Source of the DNA: Dehalococcoidia bacterium
GTDB lineage: Bacteria > Chloroflexota > Dehalococcoidia > E44-bin15
Direction of reading: 5' to 3'
Length of the DNA stretch: 18,209 nucleotides
NCBI GenBank assembly: GCA_030619615.1
Contig: JAUXBC010000009.1
Location: 1 to 18,209, forward strand
The translations under genes and the position numbers were made by a program. This document shows positions 6,672 to 13,606 of this stretch, piece by piece (position 1 is the first letter of the stretch; each line of letters starts with the position of its first letter). The notes below the pieces were generated by a model. It saw only the letters and a program-made list of their open reading frames with translations. It was not told the origin of the DNA and did not search any database.

Positions 6672-8093
6672 ATGATAGGGATCAAATCCTATGGCGCTTA
6701 TATCCCCTATTACAGGCTGAGCCGCAGTGAGATCGCTAAGACCTGGGGAGGACCAGCCCTCCCCGGGGAGAAGGCGGTCGCCAACCAGGATGAAGATAGC
6801 ATAACCATGGCGGTGGAGGCAGCCTTCGACTGCACCAGGGGCATCGATGGCGCCAACATCGATGGCCTATTCTTTGCCTCAACCACCTCCCCTTACAAAG
6901 AGAAGCAGTGCTCCACAATAATCGCCACCGTATTGGACATGGGAAAGGAGATCCGCACCGCCGACTTCGCCGATTGTCTCAGGGCGGGGACCACTGCCCT
7001 CAGAGCAGCCCTAGATGCGGTGAAGGCTGGCTCGGCAAAGAATATCCTGGTCACCGCTGCTGACTGCCGCCTTGCTTACCCCTATTCCATGCTGGAGCAG
7101 TCCTTGGGCGATGCCGCCGCCTGCTTTCTCATCGGCGACAGCGATGTCGCCGTCGAAATCGAGGATTGCCTTTCCATCTCCTATGAGATCACCGATGTAT
7201 GGAGAACAGACGAGGATGACTTCGTTCGAGAATGGGAGGAGCGGTGGGTGATCACGCATGGCTACTCCCAGAATGTGGAGGAGGCAGCCTCCGCAATAAT
7301 GAAGAGGAACGGCCTCAGCGCCAAAGATTTTGCCAAGGCGGTGATCTACGGTCCCGACCCGAGGAGCCACGCCGCTCTGGTGAGGAGGCTGGGCTTTGAG
7401 GAAAACCAGGTCCAGGATACCCTCTTTGCCACCATAGGCAACACAGGCACCCCTTCCGCCCCGCTTATGCTGGTCGCCGCCTTAGAGGAGGCCAAGGCAG
7501 GAGATAACATCCTCTTCGCCAGCTATGGGGATGGCGCTGATGCTTTTATCCTCAAGGTAACGGAACAGATAGAGAGGATCAGGGAGCGGCGGGGGGTGAA
7601 GATACACCTGGCATCAAAGGCTCTTCTCCCCAGCTACGGTAAATACCTCTCCTTCCGTAAACTGGTACAGCTCCCCCCCCAGGCCCTGCGCGGCACCGGT
7701 TCGGCAACGATAATGTGGCGCACCAAAAATTGGGTCCTCGGCTGTCACGCCAGCAAGTGCCGAAAGTGTGGCCTCATTACCTATCCCATCCAGCGGGTCT
7801 GTTATGGATGTCAGGCCAAGGATGACTACGATGAGATAAGCCTTTCCCGGGAGAAGGGCACCCTATTCACCTTCTCCCTGGATAACATCGCCTCAGGCGG
7901 CATTAACCCGCCCATCATCCAGTCGGTGGTCCGTTTCCAGGGCGGTACTCAGTTCTACTGCATGATGACCGACTGTGATCCCAAAGAGGTTAGGGTGGAT
8001 ATGCCCGTGGAGATGACCCTGAGGAGGCTCCACGAGGAAGCAAATTTCCACAACTACTTCTGGAAGTGCCGACCACCAAGAGAAGGAGGCTGA
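6672..8093 (+). CDS. HMG-CoA-synthase-fold protein fused to DUF35 zinc ribbon/OB fold (copy 1)
   Basis: The 473-residue protein has a KAS III/HMG-CoA-synthase-type thiolase fold over about residues 1-330: a SYGAYIPYYRL start, the DCLRAGT region near 100, and IGNTGTPSAPLM near 255. A DUF35 module follows, with zinc ligands CRKC at 363-366 and CYGC at 377-380, then an OB fold ending near HNYFWK. In the archaeal acetoacetyl-CoA thiolase/HMGCS complex the DUF35 is a separate chain; here it is fused. By eye the HMGCS catalytic Glu is Thr (ASTTSPY), the Cys position is Leu with a Cys one residue earlier, and the catalytic His region reads YGPD. Classical HMG-CoA synthesis is therefore doubtful; a CoA-binding partner of the thiolase is more likely. 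AGGAGA precedes the ATG, and the thiolase begins one base after the stop. Paralogue: 9325-10773. Confidence 0.8.
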   Translation: MIGIKSYGAYIPYYRLSRSEIAKTWGGPALPGEKAVANQDEDSITMAVEAAFDCTRGIDGANIDGLFFASTTSPYKEKQCSTIIATVLDMGKEIRTADFADCLRAGTTALRAALDAVKAGSAKNILVTAADCRLAYPYSMLEQSLGDAAACFLIGDSDVAVEIEDCLSISYEITDVWRTDEDDFVREWEERWVITHGYSQNVEEAASAIMKRNGLSAKDFAKAVIYGPDPRSHAALVRRLGFEENQVQDTLFATIGNTGTPSAPLMLVAALEEAKAGDNILFASYGDGADAFILKVTEQIERIRERRGVKIHLASKALLPSYGKYLSFRKLVQLPPQALRGTGSATIMWRTKNWVLGCHASKCRKCGLITYPIQRVCYGCQAKDDYDEISLSREKGTLFTFSLDNIASGGINPPIIQSVVRFQGGTQFYCMMTDCDPKEVRVDMPVEMTLRRLHEEANFHNYFWKCRPPREGG

Positions 8094-8094
8094 A

Positions 8095-9267
8095 ATGGAA
8101 AGCATCAGAGATAAGGTTGCCATAATAGGGATGGGCTGCACCAGGTTCGGTGAGCTCTGGGAAAAGGGCACCGATGATCTCATTGTTGAGGCCGCTTATG
8201 AGGCCTATGAGGATGCAGGCATCGATCCCAACGATATCCAGGCGGCTTGGGTAGGCACGGTGGCCTCCGGGATGATGGGGGAGTGCCTATCCACCCCTCT
8301 AAAGCTGCGCAACATCCCGGTCACCCACGTGGAGAATGCCTGCGCCACCGGTCACGAGGCGCTGAGGAACGCCTGCTTTGCCGTAGCCAGTGGCATGTAT
8401 GACATCGTCCTCGCCCTTGGCTTTGAAAAGCTTAAGGACACCGGGTTGGGAGGTCTTGGAGTAGGACGCGGCCTTCACCCCACCCTGGAGATGCGAAGAA
8501 CTGCCCCGGGCACCTTCGCCTTCATCGCCACCCGCTACTTCCATACCTATGGTTTGACCCCTGAGCAGGGAAAGCAGACCATCGCCAAGATCGCCGTAAA
8601 GAACCATCACAATGGCAGCCTTCACCCAAAGGCCCACTTCAGAAGGGAGGTCACCCTGGAGCAGGTGATCAACGCCCCCATCATTGCCTGGCCTCTGGGG
8701 CTATTTGATTGCTGCCCCACCACCGATGGGGCAGCGGCCGCTATCGTAGTGCCCGCCGCAATGGCCAAGAGGTTTAGGCAGGACCCCATCTATATAAAGG
8801 GGATCGGCCTCTCCTCGGCTCAACTACTCCCCCACTTCAGACCAAACTTCGGCTGGACAAGCTTCACCGTCAATAAAGAGGCCTCCAGGCAGGCCTACGA
8901 GCAGGCCGGGATAAAGGACCCCCGCAAGGAGATAAGCGTCGCCTGTGTTCACGATTGCTTTACCATCACCGAGTTGGTTATCTACGAGGATCTCGGCTTC
9001 AGCCCTGTAGGAAGAGCCAAGGAGGATGTCGATGCTGGTACCTTTACCCTGGAGGGGGAGTTACCCATCCAGTCCGATGGTGGCCTCAAGTCCTTCGGTC
9101 ACCCCATTGGCGCCAGCGGGTTAAGAATGACCTATGAGACCTATAAGCAGCTTCAAGGAAAGTGCGACGTTCGCCAGATAAAGAACGCACGTCTAGGGCT
9201 TTCCCATACCCTGGGCGGTCCTCCCCAGGTCTCCTGTGTCACCATCGTCGGCAATAGCCTCGGCTAG
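8095..9267 (+). CDS. SCPx/archaeal-type thiolase (copy 1)
   Basis: The 390-residue protein should cleave a 3-oxoacyl-CoA, or condense two acyl-CoAs, through a thioester on the nucleophilic Cys83 in VENACATGHEAL. Further hallmarks are HDCF (His286, Cys288) in the VHDCFTITELVIYEDLGF block and His336 in the SFGHPIGASG loop. The C-terminal Cys of classical thiolases (CxGGG) is absent, reading HTLGG, as usual in the SCPx and archaeal families where other residues serve as base. The retained Cys83 argues against a Ltp2-like retro-aldolase role. Tight linkage to the HMGCS-DUF35 fusion (one-base gap, AAGGAGG before the ATG) implies a complex. Substrate unknown. Paralogue: 10789-11967. Confidence 0.88.
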   Translation: MESIRDKVAIIGMGCTRFGELWEKGTDDLIVEAAYEAYEDAGIDPNDIQAAWVGTVASGMMGECLSTPLKLRNIPVTHVENACATGHEALRNACFAVASGMYDIVLALGFEKLKDTGLGGLGVGRGLHPTLEMRRTAPGTFAFIATRYFHTYGLTPEQGKQTIAKIAVKNHHNGSLHPKAHFRREVTLEQVINAPIIAWPLGLFDCCPTTDGAAAAIVVPAAMAKRFRQDPIYIKGIGLSSAQLLPHFRPNFGWTSFTVNKEASRQAYEQAGIKDPRKEISVACVHDCFTITELVIYEDLGFSPVGRAKEDVDAGTFTLEGELPIQSDGGLKSFGHPIGASGLRMTYETYKQLQGKCDVRQIKNARLGLSHTLGGPPQVSCVTIVGNSLG

Positions 9268-9275
9268 TTTTAGAC

Positions 9276-9304
9276 TTGACCGAGGGATAGAGAGGATATA
9301 TACT
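9276..9304 (+). promoter_or_regulatory. Internal promoter for the second HMGCS-DUF35/thiolase module
   Basis: TTGACC (9276-9281) and TATACT (9299-9304) each match consensus at five of six positions with a 17-bp spacer. The start near 9311 would give a very short leader before ATG 9325, with AAAGGGGGG as ribosome site. A TTG start at 9304 would lie within the -10 and is rejected. Confidence 0.65.
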
Positions 9305-9324
9305 TGGCTCGAAAGGGGGGAGCG

Positions 9325-10773
9325 ATGGTAGGGATAACATCTTACGGCGCCTATATACCGCTTCATCGGCTAAGTAGAGAGGAATTCTTTAGGGCCTGGG
9401 GTGGCCTTGCCCTGCCCGGGGAGAGAGCGGTGGCCAATTTCGATGAAGACAGCGTGACCATGGCCACCGAGGCAGCCATCGACTGTATGAAGGGCATCGA
9501 CCCCAAAACAGTGGATGGCCTGTTTTTTGCCACCACCACCTCCCCCTACAGGGAGAAGCAATGCTCCACCATAATATCGGTGGCCCTTGATCTGGGTAGA
9601 GAGATCCGAACCGCCGATTTCACCGGTTCGCTGAGGGCTGGCACTATCGCCATCGCCTCAGCCATGGATGCCATCAACGCCGGGGCGGCGAAGAGCATCA
9701 TGATCACCGCTGCCGACTTGCGCCTAGGGGCGCCGGCGGGGGATTTCGAGCAGGCCCTTGGTGACGGTGGCGCTGCCCTTCTTTTGGGAGAAAAGGGCGT
9801 CATTGCCACCATCGAGGGTAGCTACTCCATCTCCGATGACTTCTCAGGGGTGTGGCGGTCGGACGCCGACACCTTTGTTCGCACCTGGGAGGACCGAATG
9901 GTGCTCGATGAAGGCTACTCCGCTGTCCTCCCCGAAGCCATCTCCGGGCTGATGAAGAAGTACAACCTGGCCCCGGGTGATTTTGCCAAGGTAGTCTACG
10001 ATGCCCCCACCGATATCAGAAGGCATCCCAGGGTGGCAGGAGGACTGAAATTTGACGCTGCCCAGCTTCAGGACTCCCTATTTATGACGGTGGGCAATAC
10101 GGGAGCCGCCCTGGCGATGATGATGCTGGTCGCCGCCCTGGAGGAGGCCAAGCCTGGGGATAGGATCCTCTTTGCCAGCTACGGAAATGGCGCCGATGCC
10201 TTTGTGCTCCAGGTGACCCCTGAGATAGAGAAGGTAAGGGATCGAAGGGGGATAAAGAATCACCTCGCCTCAAAGAGGGTGCTCGCCAATTATGAGACAT
10301 ACGTGCGCTGGCGTGGTCTCATCACCTTAGAGGCCGCCCGCCGTCCCGATAGGTCACCCACCTCCATAGCAGGGCTGTGGCGGGATCGAAGGATAATTCT
10401 CGGCCTTTGGGGTGTGAAGTGCAAGGTCTGTGGCACCCCCCAATATGCTCAAGGGGCAGGCCTCGGCGGCAGCACTCCGCTGAGGGTATGTGTAAATTGT
10501 CAGGCCAAGGATCAGTTTGAGGATTACAGGTTCACCGATAAGAAGGCGGAGATCTTCACCTTCACCCAGGACAACCTGGCCGATACCGTTGATCCTCCAG
10601 CCACTATTACCGTTGTCGACTTCGAGGGAGGTGGAAGGGCTGTATTTGATATGACCGACCGCGACCCCGCCGAGGTGAAGGTGGGCATGCCGGTGGAGAT
10701 GACCTTCAGAAAGCTCTATTTCGATCGGGGTGTCCACAACTATTTCTGGAAGACTCGACCGCTAAGATGCTAG
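9325..10773 (+). CDS. HMG-CoA-synthase-fold protein fused to DUF35 zinc ribbon/OB fold (copy 2)
   Basis: The 482-residue protein is a clear tandem paralogue of 6672-8093: MVGITSYGAYIPLHRLS versus MIGIKSYGAYIPYYRLS, and the KQCSTII and LRAGT blocks are shared. The region aligned to the HMGCS catalytic Cys reads TGSLRAGT, so even the nearby Cys of copy 1 is lost. The segment of the catalytic His reads VYDAPTDIRRH, and the Glu position is again Thr (ATTTSPY). Zinc ligands CKVC and CVNC are kept, with about ten extra residues between them (a Gly-rich GAGLGGS stretch). The gene is 15 bp before the second thiolase. A non-catalytic CoA-binding or scaffolding role is inferred; a divergent ketoacyl synthase activity cannot be excluded. 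Confidence 0.8.
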   Translation: MVGITSYGAYIPLHRLSREEFFRAWGGLALPGERAVANFDEDSVTMATEAAIDCMKGIDPKTVDGLFFATTTSPYREKQCSTIISVALDLGREIRTADFTGSLRAGTIAIASAMDAINAGAAKSIMITAADLRLGAPAGDFEQALGDGGAALLLGEKGVIATIEGSYSISDDFSGVWRSDADTFVRTWEDRMVLDEGYSAVLPEAISGLMKKYNLAPGDFAKVVYDAPTDIRRHPRVAGGLKFDAAQLQDSLFMTVGNTGAALAMMMLVAALEEAKPGDRILFASYGNGADAFVLQVTPEIEKVRDRRGIKNHLASKRVLANYETYVRWRGLITLEAARRPDRSPTSIAGLWRDRRIILGLWGVKCKVCGTPQYAQGAGLGGSTPLRVCVNCQAKDQFEDYRFTDKKAEIFTFTQDNLADTVDPPATITVVDFEGGGRAVFDMTDRDPAEVKVGMPVEMTFRKLYFDRGVHNYFWKTRPLRC

Positions 10774-10788
10774 AGAAAGGAGGAGGAA

Positions 10789-11967
10789 ATGGCGGAGAGC
10801 ATTAAAAACAAGGTTGCCATCGTTGGCATGGGCTGCACCAAGTTCGGCGAGCTCTGGGATAAGAGCGCTTCTGACCTGATCGTCGAGGCCGCCTATGAAG
10901 CCTATGAAGATGCCGGGATCGAGCCCAAGGATGTCCAGGCCGCCTGGTTCGGCACCCTCTATGAGTTCTCAGGGATGGCTGGGCTGGGCCTCACTGTACC
11001 CCTGAGGCTCCAGTACAAGCCGGTGACCAGGGTCGAAAATATGTGCGCCACCGGCTCCGATGCCCTGAGAAATGCCTGCTATGCGGTAGCCGCCGGGGTT
11101 TACGACATCGTGTTGGCCCTCGGGGTTGAGAAGCTAAAGGACCAAGGGATAAGCGGTCTGGGCATGGGTGCTTTTGCGAGCACGGGTGTGTCTCCCACGA
11201 TCACCGCCCCGGGCATGTTTGCCATGATGGCCACCAAATACTTCGCCCGCTATGGCCTCAGCCCCGATGAAGGGAAAAGGATGCTGGCCCTTATCCCGGT
11301 GAGGAGCCACCACAACGGCGCCCTTAACCCCAAGGCCCATTATCAAAGGGAGATAACTATAGAGCAGGTGTTGGCGGCTCCCATAGTCGCCTGGCCCCTG
11401 GGGATCTTCGATTGCTGCGGGATGAGCGACGGGTCCGCAGCCGCCATCGTAGTCCGCGCCGAGGACGCCAAGAAATTCAGGCCCGACCCCGTCTACGTCA
11501 AGGCGCTCCAGATGTGTGTCGGCCCCGGCGAGGGTCAGATAAGCACAGACTACGATTATACCCATGTCGAGGAGACCTACCGTGCCGGCCTCGCCGCCTA
11601 TGCCGAGGCCGGGATAACCGACCCCCGTAAGGAGGTGAGCATGGCCGAGGTCCATGACTGCTTCTCCATCACCGAGGCCACCATCATGGAGGACCTCCAG
11701 TTCTCTCCCCGGGGGCGGGTAAAGGAGGACCTCGAGGCGGGCACCTTTACCCTGGAGGGGGATCTTCCTGTCCAGCCCGATGGAGGACTCAAGTGCTTCG
11801 GCCACCCCATTGGCGCCAGCGGGCTGAGGATGATGTATGAGATGTACCTCCAGCTTCAGGGAAAGGCTGGCCCCCGCCAGATAAAGAACCCCCAGCTGGG
11901 ACTGACCCACAACATGGGTGGCCAGCCATCGTCATGCACCGTCAGTTGTCTCATCGTGGGGCTGTGA
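10789..11967 (+). CDS. SCPx/archaeal-type thiolase (copy 2)
   Basis: The 392-residue paralogue of 8095-9267 has the same start block (KVAIVGMGCTKFGELW) and active-site pattern: Cys86 in VENMCATGSDAL, His289 in VHDCFSITEA, His339 in CFGHPIGASG. The C-terminal motif is HNMGG in place of CxGGG. AAAGGAGGAGG precedes the ATG. The main differences from copy 1 are around residues 55-65 and 115-135 (a Gly/Ala-rich ISGLGMGAFAST loop), which lie near the substrate pocket in this fold. The two copies may therefore serve different acyl chains. The gene is followed by a terminator-like hairpin. Confidence 0.88.
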   Translation: MAESIKNKVAIVGMGCTKFGELWDKSASDLIVEAAYEAYEDAGIEPKDVQAAWFGTLYEFSGMAGLGLTVPLRLQYKPVTRVENMCATGSDALRNACYAVAAGVYDIVLALGVEKLKDQGISGLGMGAFASTGVSPTITAPGMFAMMATKYFARYGLSPDEGKRMLALIPVRSHHNGALNPKAHYQREITIEQVLAAPIVAWPLGIFDCCGMSDGSAAAIVVRAEDAKKFRPDPVYVKALQMCVGPGEGQISTDYDYTHVEETYRAGLAAYAEAGITDPRKEVSMAEVHDCFSITEATIMEDLQFSPRGRVKEDLEAGTFTLEGDLPVQPDGGLKCFGHPIGASGLRMMYEMYLQLQGKAGPRQIKNPQLGLTHNMGGQPSSCTVSCLIVGL

Positions 11968-11976
11968 ATAGAGAAA

Positions 11977-12002
11977 GGGCGATTGCGTAGCCTGAATCGC
12001 CC
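11977..12002 (+). terminator. Terminator-like hairpin after the duplicated modules
   Basis: GGGCGATT (11977-11984) and AATCGCCC (11995-12002) form a perfect 8-bp stem with a 10-base loop, ten bases after the thiolase stop. The tail is CTCTTCTA rather than a T-run, so it may only attenuate or protect the 3' end. The flanking AGAA / TTCT can extend the pairing. Confidence 0.55.
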
Positions 12003-12048
12003 CTCTTCTAAGTAGCCATGCTAATACTTCGGGAAAGGAGGAGGGCTG

Positions 12049-12288
12049 ATGGCAGTAAAGGCTTATGTGCTTATCGAGGTTGCGGTGGGCAAAGCTAAAG
12101 AGGTGGTCACTGCCCTTCAGAAGGTGGAGGGGGTGCAATCGGTCGCTGCGGTGACCGGACCCTACGACGTCATCGCCGTAATCGAAAGGCCAGATGTGAA
12201 TGCCATTGGCGACCTGGTGACCAGAAACATCCACTCGGTTAGCGGCATTGCTAGAACAGTGACCTGCCTCGCCATGCAACTCGCTTAA
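12049..12288 (+). CDS. Stand-alone Lrp/AsnC ligand-binding (RAM) domain protein
   Basis: The 79-residue protein is a single RAM domain, the effector-binding half of Lrp/AsnC regulators, with no DNA-binding helix-turn-helix. Visible signatures are the AYVLIEVAVGKAKEVV first strand and helix, GPYDVIAVIE in the middle and IARTVTCLAM at the end. Such single domains form dimers or decamers, bind small ligands such as amino acids, and may mix with full-length regulators or modulate enzymes. AAAGGAGGAGG lies before the ATG. It sits alone between the thiolase modules and the dehydrogenase operon, which suggests sensing of a pathway metabolite; that is inference. Confidence 0.85.
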   Translation: MAVKAYVLIEVAVGKAKEVVTALQKVEGVQSVAAVTGPYDVIAVIERPDVNAIGDLVTRNIHSVSGIARTVTCLAMQLA

Positions 12289-12314
12289 TCCATTAGAAAA
12301 GGCTCCCTCTAGCA

Positions 12315-12370
12315 AACAACAACTCGTTGACAAAATGACAGAAATATGGTAAAATCAACGACAAATTGTT
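12315..12370 (+). promoter_or_regulatory. Long inverted repeat around the dehydrogenase promoter (candidate operator)
   Basis: The arm at 12315-12330 (AACAACAACTCGTTGA) and the reverse complement of 12355-12370 (AACAATTTGTCGTTGA) agree at 12 of 16 positions in equal spacing: AACAA, five bases, CGTTGA. The arms flank and touch the -35 and -10 hexamers with 24 bp between them. This is the expected layout for a dimeric or tetrameric repressor that blocks RNA polymerase. Confidence 0.5.
12327..12355 (+). promoter_or_regulatory. Promoter of the acyl-CoA dehydrogenase operon
   Basis: TTGACA (12327-12332, exact consensus), a 17-bp spacer and TAAAAT (12350-12355, five of six). The start should be near 12362, about 33 nt before ATG 12395. 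It lies within the inverted repeat at 12315-12370. Confidence 0.8.
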
Positions 12371-12394
12371 ATAGAAGGGCTTTTAGGGGGAGAG

Positions 12395-13582
12395 ATGGAC
12401 TTTCGATTTACCCCTGAGGAGGAGGCCTTCAGAGAAGAGGTCCGCGAGTTCCTGGAGAGGGAGATCCCCAAGGATTGGCCAGCATTCGAGGGAAGGGCTG
12501 GGCTCGGCGAATTGTGGCCTTTTTTGCGCCAATTCTCCCGCAAGCTGGGGGAGAAGGGGTGGCTTACCATGGCCTGGCCCGAAGAATATGGCGGGCAGGA
12601 TCGCTCTGTTATGGAGCAACTCATCTTCACCGAGGAGACATGCTATTACAGGGTGCCTGTGGCAGGGAGCATGGCGGTCACCATTGTTGGTCCCGTGATC
12701 ATGCTCTACGGCAGCGAGGAGCAGAAGAGGGGGTATTTGCCAAGGATTGCCAAGGGGGAGGTAGATTTTTGCCTTTGCTATAGCGAGCCCGGCGCCGGCT
12801 CCGACCTGGCCGCCCTTCAGTGCCGCGCCGTTGAAGATGGGGACGATTTTGTGATCACCGGCCAGAAGACCTTCACCAGCCTCGCCCACCTCAACGAATA
12901 TGGCTGGCTGGCGGCAAGAACGGATCCCGATGTGCCAAAGCATAAAGGGATCTCCCTTTTTATTGTGGATATGAAGACCCCGGGGATCACGGTACGCCCC
13001 CTGATAGACATGCTCGGCCAGCACATCTTTAACGATGTCTTCTTCGATGAGGTGAGGATCCACAAGAGCTGCCTCGTTGGGGAGAAGAACCGAGGCTGGT
13101 ATCACCTGGCCACTGCCTTGGACTTTGAGAGAACCCCCCAGGTTGTTTTCTTTCCCCCCGCCGCAATTCGCCCCATCTTAGAGGATTTGGTTCAGTTTGC
13201 CAAGGAAGTAAAGCGCAATGGCCAGCCCCTAGCTAAAGACCCAATGGTGCGGCGAAGGCTGGCAGAGATGTTCATCGAGTTCGAGGTGGGGCGCACCCTT
13301 GCCTATCGTGTCGCTTGCATGCTGGGAAAAGGGCTCATCCCCAACTACGAGGCCTCCATGGTTAAGTCATACTCTACGGAACTACACCAACGTGTCGCCA
13401 ATATAGGGATGGAGATCCTAGGACTCTATGGGCAGCTGGAAGCAGGCTCTAAATGGGCACAGCTTAGGGGAAGCATCGAGTATGCCTATCTAAATTCCGT
13501 CTCTGCTACCATCGGCGCCGGCACCTCGGAGATCATGAGGAACATCATCGCCATCAGGGGTCTGGGGCTGCCCAGAGGATAA
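12395..13582 (+). CDS. Acyl-CoA dehydrogenase, A-type subunit A1
   Basis: The 395-residue FAD enzyme would oxidise an acyl-CoA to the 2,3-enoyl-CoA with an electron-transfer flavoprotein as acceptor. It has the N-terminal helical domain (FTPEEEAFREEVREFL), WPEEYGG near 65, the flavin/substrate signature YSEPGAGSDLA near 130, and AGTSEIMRNIIA at the C-terminus. The Glu376-equivalent of MCAD is Ala. Glu245 in DFERT matches the position of the catalytic Glu of isovaleryl-CoA and long-chain dehydrogenases and is the candidate base. A-type proteins resemble one half of the alpha2-beta2 ChsE-like dehydrogenases. First gene of the operon, and unlike A2 and A3 it has no B-type partner directly after it. 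Confidence 0.88.
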   Translation: MDFRFTPEEEAFREEVREFLEREIPKDWPAFEGRAGLGELWPFLRQFSRKLGEKGWLTMAWPEEYGGQDRSVMEQLIFTEETCYYRVPVAGSMAVTIVGPVIMLYGSEEQKRGYLPRIAKGEVDFCLCYSEPGAGSDLAALQCRAVEDGDDFVITGQKTFTSLAHLNEYGWLAARTDPDVPKHKGISLFIVDMKTPGITVRPLIDMLGQHIFNDVFFDEVRIHKSCLVGEKNRGWYHLATALDFERTPQVVFFPPAAIRPILEDLVQFAKEVKRNGQPLAKDPMVRRRLAEMFIEFEVGRTLAYRVACMLGKGLIPNYEASMVKSYSTELHQRVANIGMEILGLYGQLEAGSKWAQLRGSIEYAYLNSVSATIGAGTSEIMRNIIAIRGLGLPRG

Positions 13583-13606
13583 CAACAGAAGAAAGGAGGG
13601 TGAAAA

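Larger units (their letters stand above)
6672..11967 (+). repeat. Tandem duplication of the HMGCS-DUF35/thiolase gene pair
   Basis: Genes at 6672-8093 and 8095-9267 are matched in order, length and sequence by those at 9325-10773 and 10789-11967. Divergence is spread along the genes with local insertions (between the zinc ligands, in the thiolase loop), and each unit has its own promoter, so the duplication is old and the copies have probably specialised. Confidence 0.85.

Noticed and set aside
11134..11910. A 258-codon minus-strand frame opposite thiolase copy 2
   Set aside because: Shadow of a well-supported thiolase; no ribosome site or motif.
6672..11967. Mevalonate pathway locus (true HMG-CoA synthase plus acetoacetyl-CoA thiolase)
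   Set aside because: Catalytic residues of HMG-CoA synthase appear replaced, the pair is duplicated, and the neighbours are acyl-CoA dehydrogenases rather than mevalonate kinases or HMG-CoA reductase.
12001..12048. Promoter for the RAM-domain gene
   Set aside because: No pair of hexamers with acceptable spacing was found; it may be transcribed by read-through of the hairpin at 11977-12002.
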